From: Pseudomonas lini
GTDB taxonomy: Bacteria > Pseudomonadota > Gammaproteobacteria > Pseudomonadales > Pseudomonadaceae
Assembly (NCBI RefSeq): GCF_030812475.1
Contig: NZ_JAUSSR010000006.1
Location: 186,001 to 250,000, forward strand
Reading direction: 5' to 3'
DNA: 64,000 nucleotides
Part shown: positions 46,656-55,228 of the stretch, one piece after another
Position numbering within the stretch: position 1 is the first letter of the stretch
Layout: each line of letters opens with the position of its first letter
The notes under the pieces: model-generated
The model's database searches: none
The model's input: the letters and a program-made list of their open reading frames with translations, nothing else
What the model was told of the DNA's origin: nothing
Position numbers and translations under genes: made by a program

Positions 46656-47111
46656 TCAATGGCTGCCGGAATGCCCGAAACCACCGGTGCCGCGCTGGGT
46701 TTCGACGAACTCATCGACCATCTCGAAGTGCGCTTGAACCACCGGCACCAACACCAGCTGAGCCAGGCGTTCGCCGACCACGATGTTGAAATCGGACTGA
46801 CCACGATTCCAGCACGACACCATCAACGGGCCCTGGTAATCGGAGTCGATCAGACCGACCAGATTACCCAGCACGATGCCGTGCTTATGACCCAGGCCGG
46901 AACGCGGCAGAATCAGCGCTGCCAGGCCCGGGTCGCCGATGTACACCGACAGGCCGGTAGGGATCAGCAGGGTTTCGCCCGGCTTGATGACGGTGTCTTT
47001 TTCCAGCATGGCGCGCAGGTCGAGGCCGGCGGAACCGGGCGTGGCGTACTGCGGCAGCGGGAATTCGGTACCGATGCGGGGATCGAGGATCTTGGCTTGC
47101 AAAGCGTGCAT
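46656..47111 (-). CDS. dut: dUTP diphosphatase
   Basis: A 151-residue trimeric dUTPase that hydrolyses dUTP to dUMP. All five motifs are visible: [40 protein letters not shown], and the C-terminal [10 protein letters not shown] that closes over the active site. AGGT precedes the ATG. Five bases after coaBC. Confidence 0.97.
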   Translation of the reverse strand: MHALQAKILDPRIGTEFPLPQYATPGSAGLDLRAMLEKDTVIKPGETLLIPTGLSVYIGDPGLAALILPRSGLGHKHGIVLGNLVGLIDSDYQGPLMVSCWNRGQSDFNIVVGERLAQLVLVPVVQAHFEMVDEFVETQRGTGGFGHSGSH

Positions 47112-47116
47112 GTAAA

Positions 47117-48325
47117 TTAAACCTGGTTCAGACGTTCGGAGATAAAAGTGATCAGCTGGCGGGCAATCTTGCTCTTGCTGGTCTGGGCGAAAAGTGTGGC
47201 GTGTAACTGGCGGTCGATCACGCTGCAGGCGTTTTCTTCGCTGTTGAAGCCGATACTCGGGTTGGCGACGTCATTGGCGACGATCAAATCGAGGTTCTTG
47301 TCCTTCAACTTGCGGGCAGCGTAGTCGAGCAGGTGTTCGGTTTCGGCGGCGAAACCGACACTGAACGGACGGTCGGGGCGGGTGGCAATGGAGGCCAGGA
47401 TGTCCGGGTTACGCACCATCTGTAGCAACAAGCCGTCGCCGTTCGTAGGATCTTTCTTGAGTTTCTGTGGGGCGACGACTTCCGGACGGTAGTCTGCGAC
47501 TGCTGCCGAGGCGATAAACAGGTCGCAGGGGATCGCGGCTTCACACGCGGCGAGCATGTCGCGGGCGCTGACCACGTCGATGCGGGTGACGCGATCCGGC
47601 GTCGGCAGGTGCACCGGGCCGGTGATCAGCGTCACACGGGCGCCGGCTTCTACCGCGGCTTCGGCCAGGGCAAAGCCCATTTTCCCTGAGCTGTGGTTGG
47701 TGATGTAGCGCACCGGGTCGATGTTTTCCTGGGTCGGGCCGGCGGTGATCAGCACGTGTTTGCCAGTCAGCGCCTGACGCTGGAAGCAGTCCGCTGCGCA
47801 CTGGGCGAGTTCGATGGCTTCGAGCATGCGGCCCAGGCCGACGTCACCACAGGCCTGGCTGCCGGAGGCCGGGCCGAAGACTTTGATATCGCGGTCTTCG
47901 AGGATTTGCAGGTTGCCCTGGGTGGCCGGATCGCGCCACATCGCCTGGTTCATCGCCGGAGCAACGGCGACCACGGCGTCGGTGGCCAGCACCAGTGTGG
48001 TCAGCAGGTCATCGGCAATGCCTTGGGCCAGGCGGGCCATCAAGTCCGCGGTGGCGGGGGCGATCAGCACTAGGTCGGCCCATTTGGCCAGTTCGATGTG
48101 GCCCATGGCGGCTTCGGCCGCGGGGTCCAGCAAGTCGAGGTGGACCGGGTGCCCGGAGAGGGCCTGCATGGTCAGCGGGGTAATGAACTTACTGCCGCCG
48201 CGGGTCATGACCACGCGTACTTCGGCGCCCTGGTCGATCAAGCGGCGAACCAGATCGGCGCTTTTGTAGGCAGCAATGCCACCGCCGACGCCCAGAACGA
48301 TGCGTTTCCGATACAGCCGCTGCAT
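47117..48325 (-). CDS. coaBC: Bifunctional phosphopantothenoylcysteine decarboxylase/synthetase
   Basis: A 402-residue bifunctional enzyme of coenzyme A synthesis. The N-terminal CoaC flavoprotein half has [16 protein letters not shown], the active-site MNQAMW and GDVGLGRM. The C-terminal CoaB half has [24 protein letters not shown] and [14 protein letters not shown]. Start is the ATG at 48325 with AAAGG upstream; the frame is open to 48394. Operon with dut; divergent from radC. Confidence 0.96.
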   Translation of the reverse strand: MQRLYRKRIVLGVGGGIAAYKSADLVRRLIDQGAEVRVVMTRGGSKFITPLTMQALSGHPVHLDLLDPAAEAAMGHIELAKWADLVLIAPATADLMARLAQGIADDLLTTLVLATDAVVAVAPAMNQAMWRDPATQGNLQILEDRDIKVFGPASGSQACGDVGLGRMLEAIELAQCAADCFQRQALTGKHVLITAGPTQENIDPVRYITNHSSGKMGFALAEAAVEAGARVTLITGPVHLPTPDRVTRIDVVSARDMLAACEAAIPCDLFIASAAVADYRPEVVAPQKLKKDPTNGDGLLLQMVRNPDILASIATRPDRPFSVGFAAETEHLLDYAARKLKDKNLDLIVANDVANPSIGFNSEENACSVIDRQLHATLFAQTSKSKIARQLITFISERLNQV

Positions 48326-48461
48326 AGGTCTGCCTTTCATTTCGTTGATGACTGCATGGCGATACCCCCTCCCCAGGGATGAAATCGCCCGCAAAAAAGA
48401 TGGGCTACGATATCACAGCGACCGCTACGGAACAGCGGCGCCCATATTCCAGGGAGGTGCT

Positions 48462-49136
48462 ATGAGTATTCGTGATTGGCCCGCGGCCGAGCGGCCGCGG
48501 GAGAGATTGCTTGAACTGGGGGCGGCGAGTCTTTCGGATGCCGAACTGCTGGCCATTTTTTTACGAACCGGCGTGGCCGGCAGAAGCGCGGTGGATCTGG
48601 CGCGACACCTCTTGAGTCAGTTTGGCAGCCTGCGCTCGCTGCTGGAGGCCGATCAGGCAGCGTTCAGCAGCCAGTTGGGGCTTGGGCCGGCAAAATTCGC
48701 TCAGTTGCAGGCGGCACAGGAAATGGGCCGGCGGCATTTGGCCGAGCGAGCGCGCCAGAAACCGGCGCTGGAAAATCCGCAGGCGGTTCGCGATTACTTG
48801 AAGTCGATGCTCCGCCACGAGCCGCATGAGGTGTTCGGCTGTCTGTTTCTGGACTCCAGGCATCAAGTGCTGTCCTTCGAGGCATTGTTTCGCGGCTCGA
48901 TCGACAGCACAAGCGTCCACCCCCGGCAGGTGGTCAAGCGTGCCCTGGCCCACAACGCCGCAGCATTGATCCTCTGCCACAATCACCCGTCGGGCAATAC
49001 CAGCCCCAGCCAGGCCGACCGCACGCTGACCAAGCGCCTGCAGGAGGCGTTGGAGTTGATCGATGTGCGGGTACTCGACCATTTCATCATCGGCGATGGC
49101 GATCCGCTGTCCATGGCTGAGTATGGGTGGCTGTAG
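48462..49136 (+). CDS. radC: RadC-family JAMM domain protein
   Basis: A 224-residue protein with an N-terminal helix-hairpin-helix-like part ([20 protein letters not shown]) and a C-terminal JAMM/MPN-like domain with the metal motif [18 protein letters not shown]. RadC was once thought to act in DNA repair; that role is doubtful and the true function is unknown. AGGGAGG precedes the ATG. A REPIN follows. Confidence 0.93.
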   Translation: MSIRDWPAAERPRERLLELGAASLSDAELLAIFLRTGVAGRSAVDLARHLLSQFGSLRSLLEADQAAFSSQLGLGPAKFAQLQAAQEMGRRHLAERARQKPALENPQAVRDYLKSMLRHEPHEVFGCLFLDSRHQVLSFEALFRGSIDSTSVHPRQVVKRALAHNAAALILCHNHPSGNTSPSQADRTLTKRLQEALELIDVRVLDHFIIGDGDPLSMAEYGWL

Positions 49137-49161
49137 CGGGAAGCCCGACAAACACAAATTC

Positions 49162-49256
49162 CCTGTGGGAGCGGGCTTGCTCGCGAAAGCGGTGTGTCAG
49201 GCGACATTGATGTCGACTGACACGCCCCCTTCGCGAGCAAGCCCGCTCCCACAGGA
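49162..49256. repeat. REPIN (GGGAGCGGGCTTGCTCGCGA type)
   Basis: Inverted arms around GGTGTGTCAGGCGACATTGA / TGTCGACTGACAC. Between convergent genes. Confidence 0.92.
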
Positions 49257-49272
49257 TTTGTGGCGACGCTGA

Positions 49273-50859
49273 TTATTTGAGGGTGACCTTCGAGTAATCC
49301 TGCCGACCAAACGGGCTGACCGAGTACCCCTCGACATCCTTGCGCGTCAGCGCGAACGCAGTCGGGTGAGCCAGCGGCAACCATAGCGCCTGCTGCTGGA
49401 TCTGCGCCTGGGCCTGTTCGTACAGCTTGGTGCGCACACCTTGCTCAGTGGTGGTTTTGCCGGCGCTGATCTGCTTGTCCAGGTCCTGGTTGCAGTAGCG
49501 GGCGAAATTGGTGCCGGACTTGAGCGCGGCGCAGGAAAACTGCGGCGTGAGGAAGTTGTCCGGGTCCCCGTTGTCACCGGCCCAGCCCATGAACAGAAGG
49601 TCGTGTTCACCAGCCTTGGCGCGGCGAATCAACTCGCCCCATTCGATCACCCGAATCTCGGCCTCGATACCGATCTGTGCGAGGTCCGATTGCAGCATTT
49701 GCGCGCTCAGGCTCGGGTTCGGGTTGAGCAGGCTGCCGGAAGGCCGGGTCCAGATAGTGGTCTTGAACCCGTCCTTGAGGCCGGCCTTGGCCATCAATGC
49801 CCGCGCCTTTTCGACGTCATGCGGGTAGCCCGGCAAACCTTTGGCGTAACTCCAGGTGTTGGGCGGGTAGGGGCCATTGGCGGGTTCGGCGGTGTCTTCG
49901 AACACAGCCTTGACGTAGTTGGTCTTGTCGAACGCGAGGTTGATCGCCTGGCGCACTTCGGGCTTGTCCAGCGGTGGATGCTGGCTGTTGATGGCGACGA
50001 ACGCGGTCATGAATGCGTCAGTCTTTTCCACTTTCAACTTGGGTTCCTTCAGCGCCGACTGTACGTCCAGAGGCTTGGGCGACAGCGCGATCTGGCACTC
50101 GTTACGGCGCAGTTTCTGCAGGCGCACGTTGGCATCCGGGGTGATGGCGAAGATCAGCGGGTCCACTGATGGCTTGCCGCGGAAGTAGTCCGGGTTGGCC
50201 TTGTAGCGAATCGCGGCATCTTTCTGGAAGCGCGTGAAGATGAAAGGGCCGGTGCCGATCGGCTGGCTGTTGAGCTTCTCCGGAGTGCCGGCCTTCATCA
50301 GCTTGTCGGCGTATTCGGCCGAATAGATCGAGGCGAAGCCCATGCTCAGGGTCGGAAGGAACGTCGAGTCGGGATGGTCGAGGGTGAAACGCACGGTCAA
50401 CGGATCCAGCGCGTCGATCTTCTTGATCAATGCCGGCAATTGCATCGACTGGGCATGCGGGAAGCCGCTCTGGGCCACTTTGTGCCACGGATTTGCCGGG
50501 TCGAGCATGCGGTCGAAGCTGAACTTCACGTCTTCGGCGGTCAGGTCGCGAGCCGGATTGAAGTATTCGGTACGGTGGAATTTCACTTTCGGATGCAGCT
50601 TGAAGACATAGCTCAAGCCATCGGGGGTGACTTCCCAGCTGTCCGCGAGGCCGGCGACCACTTTGCCGCTGGCCGTATCAAAGTCCACCAGACGATTCAT
50701 CAGCACATCGGCCGAGGCGTTGGTGGTGGTCAGCGAGTTGTATTGCACCACGTCAAAGCCTTCAGGACTGGCCTCGGTGCAGACACTCAAGGCCGCAGCC
50801 ATGGCTTGTGGGCTCAGCAGAAGCGGGACTAGCAACAGCGGTAGGGCAGCGAGGCGCAT
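49273..50859 (-). CDS. Peptide ABC transporter substrate-binding protein (DppA-like)
   Basis: A 528-residue periplasmic SBP_bac_5 protein with a signal peptide (cut near AMAAA). CTEASPEGFDVVQYNSLTT, the VTPDGLSYVFKLHP segment and the PIGTGPFIFTRFQKDAAIRY stretch are typical of dipeptide-binding proteins. No permease or ATPase gene is adjacent, so it would have to share another locus's membrane components, as several pseudomonad DppA paralogues do. AAGGA precedes the ATG. Confidence 0.9.
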   Translation of the reverse strand: MRLAALPLLLVPLLLSPQAMAAALSVCTEASPEGFDVVQYNSLTTTNASADVLMNRLVDFDTASGKVVAGLADSWEVTPDGLSYVFKLHPKVKFHRTEYFNPARDLTAEDVKFSFDRMLDPANPWHKVAQSGFPHAQSMQLPALIKKIDALDPLTVRFTLDHPDSTFLPTLSMGFASIYSAEYADKLMKAGTPEKLNSQPIGTGPFIFTRFQKDAAIRYKANPDYFRGKPSVDPLIFAITPDANVRLQKLRRNECQIALSPKPLDVQSALKEPKLKVEKTDAFMTAFVAINSQHPPLDKPEVRQAINLAFDKTNYVKAVFEDTAEPANGPYPPNTWSYAKGLPGYPHDVEKARALMAKAGLKDGFKTTIWTRPSGSLLNPNPSLSAQMLQSDLAQIGIEAEIRVIEWGELIRRAKAGEHDLLFMGWAGDNGDPDNFLTPQFSCAALKSGTNFARYCNQDLDKQISAGKTTTEQGVRTKLYEQAQAQIQQQALWLPLAHPTAFALTRKDVEGYSVSPFGRQDYSKVTLK

Positions 50860-51126
50860 GGTCGGATTCCTTTACAGATCGAAGGCCCATCTGCAAGTGC
50901 AGTCTGGAAAAGACTTACCCTAGTGGGCTCTTTTGCAAATGACTATCCCCTTTTTCATTTTAAGGGGAGTATGTGCGATTGATTGGTGCGCGCGCGGTTG
51001 GCAAAACACTTGATTGGTGGCTCCGCAGATTTTCTGCGACGAGCGGTCGCTATCGACGACAGCCTTTGTCTTGGGCGCTCGGAGCCCGAAAAAACCGGTT
51101 TTTATCAATTCAAGGCACACTGAATG
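50860..51126. other. Gene-free region upstream of rpmB promoter
   Basis: No gene recognised. GGGCGCTCGGAGCCCGAAAAAA near 51074-51095 could form a small stem with an A-run. Otherwise nothing to report. Confidence 0.35.
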
Positions 51127-51155
51127 TTGTTGCGCTCCAGTCTTTCTGGTATAAA
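51127..51155 (+). promoter_or_regulatory. rpmB promoter
   Basis: TTGTTG (51127-51132) and TATAAA (51150-51155) are spaced by exactly 17 bases, a good sigma-70 promoter. Transcription would start near 51162, leaving a leader of about 140 bases. Confidence 0.75.
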
Positions 51156-51257
51156 GCAGCGCTCTTTTCTAGGGGCCCGGTTCCTTCACTGTAGGTGTAG
51201 CCGGTAAGACCTCTAAAGAAACGCGGCGCCTGGCGCCAAATGACTGAGAGATTAAGC

Positions 51258-51280
51258 GGCCAACCCATGCCGGGTTGGGC
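51258..51280 (+). promoter_or_regulatory. Leader hairpin before rpmB
   Basis: CCAACCC pairs with GGGTTGG around ATGCC, within the rpmB leader. A competing pairing CATGCC/GGCATG overlaps it. Could be a ribosomal-protein feedback site; no direct evidence. Confidence 0.35.
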
Positions 51281-51303
51281 ATGTGGTTTTAGAGGGCTGA
51301 GGC

Positions 51304-51537
51304 ATGTCGAGAGTCTGTCAAGTTACCGGTAAGGGTCCGGTGACTGGGAATAACATTTCCCACGCAAACAACAAAACCCGTCGTCGTTTCCTGCCGAACC
51401 TGCAGCATCACCGCTTCTGGGTTGAAGAAGAGAAACGTTTTGTGCGTCTGCGCGTATCTGCCAAAGGCATGCGTATCATCGACAAGCGCGGCATCACTGT
51501 CGTGTTGGCCGAAATCCGCGCCGCTGGCAAGATCTAA
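51304..51537 (+). CDS. rpmB: 50S ribosomal protein L28
   Basis: A 77-residue ribosomal protein. [20 protein letters not shown] and [14 protein letters not shown] are the L28 signature. The zinc-type Cys knuckle is absent (C-minus form with one Cys), which is usual in this group. GAGGGCTGAGGC precedes the ATG. rpmG begins 11 bases later, forming the standard rpmBG operon. Confidence 0.98.
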   Translation: MSRVCQVTGKGPVTGNNISHANNKTRRRFLPNLQHHRFWVEEEKRFVRLRVSAKGMRIIDKRGITVVLAEIRAAGKI

Positions 51538-51548
51538 GGGAGCTAATC

Positions 51549-51704
51549 ATGCGTGAATTGATTCGTTTGATTTCGAGCGCCGGTACTGGTCACTTCTACA
51601 CTACCGACAAGAACAAGCGCACTACTCCGGACAAAATCGAGATCAAGAAATTTGATCCGGTTGTTCGCAAGCACGTGATCTACAAAGAAGGCAAAATCAA
51701 GTAA
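51549..51704 (+). CDS. rpmG: 50S ribosomal protein L33
   Basis: A 51-residue protein: [19 protein letters not shown], then [20 protein letters not shown] and [11 protein letters not shown]. The Cys zinc ligands of C-plus L33 forms are absent, so it does not need zinc. AAGGGAGCTA precedes the ATG. Too short for some gene finders. A strong terminator follows. Confidence 0.97.
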   Translation: MRELIRLISSAGTGHFYTTDKNKRTTPDKIEIKKFDPVVRKHVIYKEGKIK

Positions 51705-51722
51705 TTGATTTTTCCCTCTTAC

Positions 51723-51758
51723 AAAAAAGGCCCGTATCGCGAGATACGGGCCTTTTTT
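51723..51758. terminator. rpmBG terminator
   Basis: AAAAAAGGCCCGTATC pairs perfectly with GATACGGGCCTTTTTT around GCGA; works in both directions and also serves the convergent inhibitor gene. Confidence 0.95.
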
Positions 51759-51789
51759 GTTGCCAAATGAATAGGGTTACAGAGAGGGA

Positions 51790-52065
51790 TCAGCCACAGG
51801 AAATCCTGGTGATCTTCAGATCGAGATCGGTAATGATTCGCAAGCGGCGGGGATCAAACTCTTGCGTGACCGGATTGACGATAACCCTGGCCGCGCGCGC
51901 CTCCACCCGTGCCTGCTCCCTGACAGCCTGAGTCAGATAGACGCCGATGAAATCCTGTGCCCGCTGCGCATTGCATTGCTGCGCCGACTCTTCGGCATGC
52001 GCCGACGTCAGGGTGGCTGCAAAGGTTAGACCTGCCAGCAGGCTGATGGTAAAAGATCGATTCAT
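51790..52065 (-). CDS. Exported I78-type peptidase inhibitor
   Basis: A 91-residue protein with a signal peptide (residues 1 to about 24, ending AHA). The mature protein has CNAQRAQDFIGVYLTQAV, then ARAARVIVNPVTQEFDPRRL and a final DLKITRISCG, matching the I78 family pattern (Cys near the start, R-V-I, RL, terminal CG). Members inhibit serine peptidases. AAGGAAG precedes the ATG at 52065; longer readings lack a signal peptide. First of three consecutive genes of this type on the same strand. Confidence 0.8.
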   Translation of the reverse strand: MNRSFTISLLAGLTFAATLTSAHAEESAQQCNAQRAQDFIGVYLTQAVREQARVEARAARVIVNPVTQEFDPRRLRIITDLDLKITRISCG

Positions 52066-52208
52066 GTTAATTCGCTTCCTTGTGAATGATGAGGTTAGGC
52101 CTCTATTTTTCCGAGGCCCCAGACCAGCATCCAACATGGTCGACGAATAGACGCGGTAATTATGTATTTCGCTCGACTTCAAACGGCAGTCGAATAGTGA
52201 TGAAGTTT

Positions 52209-52427
52209 TTAGCCGCACTGAATGCTGACGATGATTTTGTCGGCATCGGTCAGCAGGCTGATACGACGAGGGACCCGTTTGCGATCTGAGACAAATCCTG
52301 GCCCGGTGACGCGGACCGGTGCGCCATCTGCCCTGGTGCGAACTTCTTCGAGTAATTCGGGAGTGTATTTCTGGCCAATGGTGTATTGAGCGATCGTAAC
52401 GTCGCATTGATCTGGATTCTCAAGCAT
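52209..52427 (-). CDS. I78-type inhibitor-like protein without signal peptide
   Basis: A 72-residue protein. CDVTIAQYTIGQKYTPELLE, then PVRVTGPGFVSDRKRVPRRI and IIVSIQCG at the end repeat the I78 plan, including the two Cys. There is no signal peptide, so it is presumably cytoplasmic. AAGGAGG sits just before the ATG at 52427, which decides this start over an in-frame ATG at 52466. Second of three tandem homologues, 143 bases from the first. Confidence 0.75.
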   Translation of the reverse strand: MLENPDQCDVTIAQYTIGQKYTPELLEEVRTRADGAPVRVTGPGFVSDRKRVPRRISLLTDADKIIVSIQCG

Positions 52428-52543
52428 GTTGCCTCCTTGCCCTACGAAAAACCCGATGCAGGGCATCGGGCGTTTCGTGTCGCTATAGTTCTCTGGTCAC
52501 GTCACTGCGCCTCAGGGCTGTGCAGCATGCGGCGCAGTGCAAA

Positions 52544-52756
52544 TCAGTTACCCATGGTGACATGGGTGATGATGTCGTTTTCGACCAGAAAATTGATGCG
52601 CGCCGGATTGTAGTCCTTGGTCATGATGAACCCGATGCCTCTCGGGCGTACTGCCAAGCCGGTCTTGTTGGCGACTTCTGCACGCAGCTCCTCGGAGTAT
52701 TGCCGACCGACGTACTGGGTTGCGGTGTCCAGGTGTTGTTTCAAATCAGTGGTCAT
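52544..52756 (-). CDS. I78-type inhibitor-like protein, Cys-less
   Basis: A 70-residue protein: TATQYVGRQYSEELRAEVAN, then VRPRGIGFIMTKDYNPARIN and a final IITHVTMGN. The layout follows its two neighbours, but both Cys are lost (CG at the end becomes GN). AAGGAAG precedes the ATG at 52756; an ATG at 52804 is less likely. No signal peptide. Function as an inhibitor is uncertain given the lost disulfide. Confidence 0.7.
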   Translation of the reverse strand: MTTDLKQHLDTATQYVGRQYSEELRAEVANKTGLAVRPRGIGFIMTKDYNPARINFLVENDIITHVTMGN

Positions 52757-52947
52757 GTATTGCTTCCTTGCGATAGTGGAAATGATCGAATGTGCTCCCG
52801 TCATCCGTCATGGATGGCGTAGGAAAATACTGGAATAACGGCGATCATTTTTCACCTGTTGGACTGTGTCGCGATATTTTCCCATCGTGCGGTCAATAAA
52901 AAGCCCATCGGCAGGGATGGGCTTTCGATGGCCTGAATCGCCGGCTC

Positions 52948-53310
52948 TCAGGTTTTTTGTTCGAACGCCACGTAGATCTTGCGGCACGGCTCCAATACCT
53001 CCCAGGTGCCCCGAAACCCGGCCGGAATGACGAAGCGATCGCCCGCGCGCACGGTCTTGCTGTTGCCGTCGTTGTCGCGCAGCACTGAAACGCCCTGAAC
53101 GATCTCGCAATACTCGTGTTCGGTGAAGTTCACATGCCACTGACCGACTGCACCTTCCCAAACACCAGCGTTCAGCTGACCGCATGGGCTGTTGTAGTGG
53201 TTGTAAACCACTTGCTCGGGATCGCCCTTCAGGATTTTCGCTGGATCCGGTTTATAGCGCTCGGCCTTGGTATCGGCCTGGCTGAAGTCGACGATGTCCT
53301 GGATGCTCAT
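52948..53310 (-). CDS. Cupin-domain protein
   Basis: A 120-residue protein. VGQWHVNFTEHEYCEIVQGV and KTVRAGDRFVIPAGFRGTWE are the two cupin motifs, of the DUF861-like small cupins. The first motif has a Glu and Tyr/Cys where metal-binding cupins have His, so metal binding is uncertain. GGGGGA precedes the ATG. It diverges from an aldehyde dehydrogenase gene, with a palindrome at 53359-53378 in between. Confidence 0.88.
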   Translation of the reverse strand: MSIQDIVDFSQADTKAERYKPDPAKILKGDPEQVVYNHYNSPCGQLNAGVWEGAVGQWHVNFTEHEYCEIVQGVSVLRDNDGNSKTVRAGDRFVIPAGFRGTWEVLEPCRKIYVAFEQKT

Positions 53311-53358
53311 TGTTGTAATCCCCCGTGAATGCGGCCGAGTTTGGAAGGTTCAAAGTCT

Positions 53359-53378
53359 ATGTTTATTAAAATGAACAT
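53359..53378. promoter_or_regulatory. Palindrome between cupin and aldehyde dehydrogenase genes
   Basis: ATGTTTATT-AA-AATGAACAT is a 20-base inverted repeat with one mismatch per arm, placed in a divergent promoter region. A typical size for a dimeric regulator's site; the regulator is not identified. Confidence 0.45.
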
Positions 53379-53545
53379 CGCAAGGCCGTTTGCGCGCCTT
53401 ATGTCAAATATATTGAAACATGAGGTGTGGCTGGTTTAGGGTGACAGTTACCTGGGGGCCGAAAAGCAGGCTGGCCGGGAAGCATTCCTGAGGTCGCCCG
53501 CAAAAAATGCGGGGCGCTCGTATTCAACAAGAGGAGGACACTCAT

Positions 53546-55039
53546 ATGACCACCCTGACTCGTGCCGATTGGGAGCAACGGGCTCGCGATCTGAAGATCG
53601 AAGGCCGCGCCTACATCAATGGCGAATACACCGATGCCGTCTCCAGCGAGACGTTCGAGTGCATCAGCCCGGTCGATGGCCGTCTGCTGGGCAAAATTGC
53701 CAGCTGTGACGCCGCCGACGCCCAGCGCGCTGTTGAAAACGCTCGCACCACGTTCAATTCCGGCGTCTGGTCGCGCCTGGCACCGACCAAGCGCAAGGCC
53801 ACCATGATCCGCTTCGCCAGCCTGCTCAAGCAGCATGCCGAAGAGCTGGCGCTGCTTGAAACCCTGGACATGGGCAAGCCGATCAGCGATTCCCTGTACA
53901 TCGACGTTCCCGGCGCGGCGCAAGCCCTGAGCTGGAGCGGTGAAGCCATCGACAAGCTTTACGACGAAGTGGCCGCGACTCCGCACGATCAGCTCGGCCT
54001 GGTCACCCGCGAGCCAGTCGGTGTGGTTGGCGCGATCGTGCCGTGGAACTTCCCGTTGATGATGGCCTGCTGGAAACTCGGTCCGGCGCTCTCCACGGGT
54101 AACTCGGTGATCCTCAAGCCGTCCGAAAAATCGCCGTTGACCGCTATTCGCATCGCTGCGCTGGCCGTCGAAGCCGGTATTCCGAAAGGCGTGCTGAACG
54201 TCCTGCCAGGTTACGGTCACACCGTCGGCAAGGCCCTGGCCCTGCACAACGACGTCGACACCCTGGTGTTCACCGGGTCGACCAAGATCGCCAAGCAACT
54301 GCTGATCTACTCCGGCGAATCGAACATGAAGCGCGTCTGGCTCGAAGCCGGCGGCAAAAGCCCGAACATCGTGTTCGCCGATGCGCCGGATCTTCAGGCG
54401 GCCGCCGAGTCGGCTGCCAGCGCTATCGCCTTCAACCAGGGCGAAGTCTGCACCGCCGGTTCGCGTCTGCTGGTCGAGCGTTCGATCAAGGACACTTTCC
54501 TGCCGCTGGTGATCGAGGCATTGAAAGCCTGGAAGCCGGGCAATCCGCTGGACCCGGCGACCAACGTCGGCGCCTTGGTGGATACCCAGCAGATGAACAC
54601 CGTGCTGTCCTACATCGAATCCGGCCACACCGACGGTGCCAAACTGGTGACAGGCGGCAAGCGAATTCTTCAGGAAACCGGTGGCACCTACGTTGAACCG
54701 ACGATTTTCGACGGCGTCAGCAATGCGATGAAAATCGCTCAGGAAGAGATCTTTGGACCGGTGCTGTCGGTCATCACCTTCGACACTGCCGAAGAAGCGA
54801 TCCAGATTGCCAACGACACGCCGTACGGCCTGGCCGCTGCGGTATGGACCAAGGACATCTCCAAGGCGCACCTGACTGCCAAGGCACTGCGCGCCGGTAG
54901 TGTGTGGGTCAACCAGTACGATGGTGGCGACATGACCGCGCCGTTCGGTGGCTTCAAGCAGTCCGGCAACGGTCGCGACAAGTCCTTGCACGCGTTCGAC
55001 AAGTACACCGAGCTGAAGGCGACCTGGATCAAGTTGTAA
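53546..55039 (+). CDS. kauB: Aldehyde dehydrogenase (gamma-glutamyl-aminobutyraldehyde/guanidinobutyraldehyde type)
   Basis: A 497-residue NAD-dependent aldehyde dehydrogenase. The catalytic Cys302 is in FNQGEVCTAGSRL and the general-base Glu in WLEAGGKSPNIVF; FTGSTKIAKQL is the NAD-binding turn. It resembles the PuuC/KauB group that oxidises aldehydes from polyamine and arginine breakdown. The neighbourhood (amine oxidoreductase at 60 kb) supports this. GAGGAGGA precedes the ATG at 53546. The exact substrate is inferred. Confidence 0.87.
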   Translation: MTTLTRADWEQRARDLKIEGRAYINGEYTDAVSSETFECISPVDGRLLGKIASCDAADAQRAVENARTTFNSGVWSRLAPTKRKATMIRFASLLKQHAEELALLETLDMGKPISDSLYIDVPGAAQALSWSGEAIDKLYDEVAATPHDQLGLVTREPVGVVGAIVPWNFPLMMACWKLGPALSTGNSVILKPSEKSPLTAIRIAALAVEAGIPKGVLNVLPGYGHTVGKALALHNDVDTLVFTGSTKIAKQLLIYSGESNMKRVWLEAGGKSPNIVFADAPDLQAAAESAASAIAFNQGEVCTAGSRLLVERSIKDTFLPLVIEALKAWKPGNPLDPATNVGALVDTQQMNTVLSYIESGHTDGAKLVTGGKRILQETGGTYVEPTIFDGVSNAMKIAQEEIFGPVLSVITFDTAEEAIQIANDTPYGLAAAVWTKDISKAHLTAKALRAGSVWVNQYDGGDMTAPFGGFKQSGNGRDKSLHAFDKYTELKATWIKL

Positions 55040-55089
55040 GCCAGTGAGGGAGGCCGGCTACCAACCGGGCTCCTGAGCGACGCAGATCC

Positions 55090-55184
55090 CTTGTGGGAGC
55101 GGGCTTGCTCGCGAAGGCGCCGTAACAGCCAACTCTGCTGTTGGATGTGATGGCCCCTTCGCGAGCAAGCCCGCTCCCACATTT
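55090..55184. repeat. REPIN (GGGAGCGGGCTTGCTCGCGA type)
   Basis: Inverted arms with spacer GTAACAGCCAACTCTGCTGT / TTGGATGTGATGG. Confidence 0.92.
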
Positions 55185-55228
55185 GTTTTATGCGTCTGTG
55201 AAAAATAATATCCACAGGAGTGTGGAAC

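Noticed and set aside
51790..52407. Longer reading of the first I78 gene starting at 52407
   Set aside because: It would bury the signal peptide and cross the gap and the second I78 gene; the ATG at 52065 has a good ribosome site.
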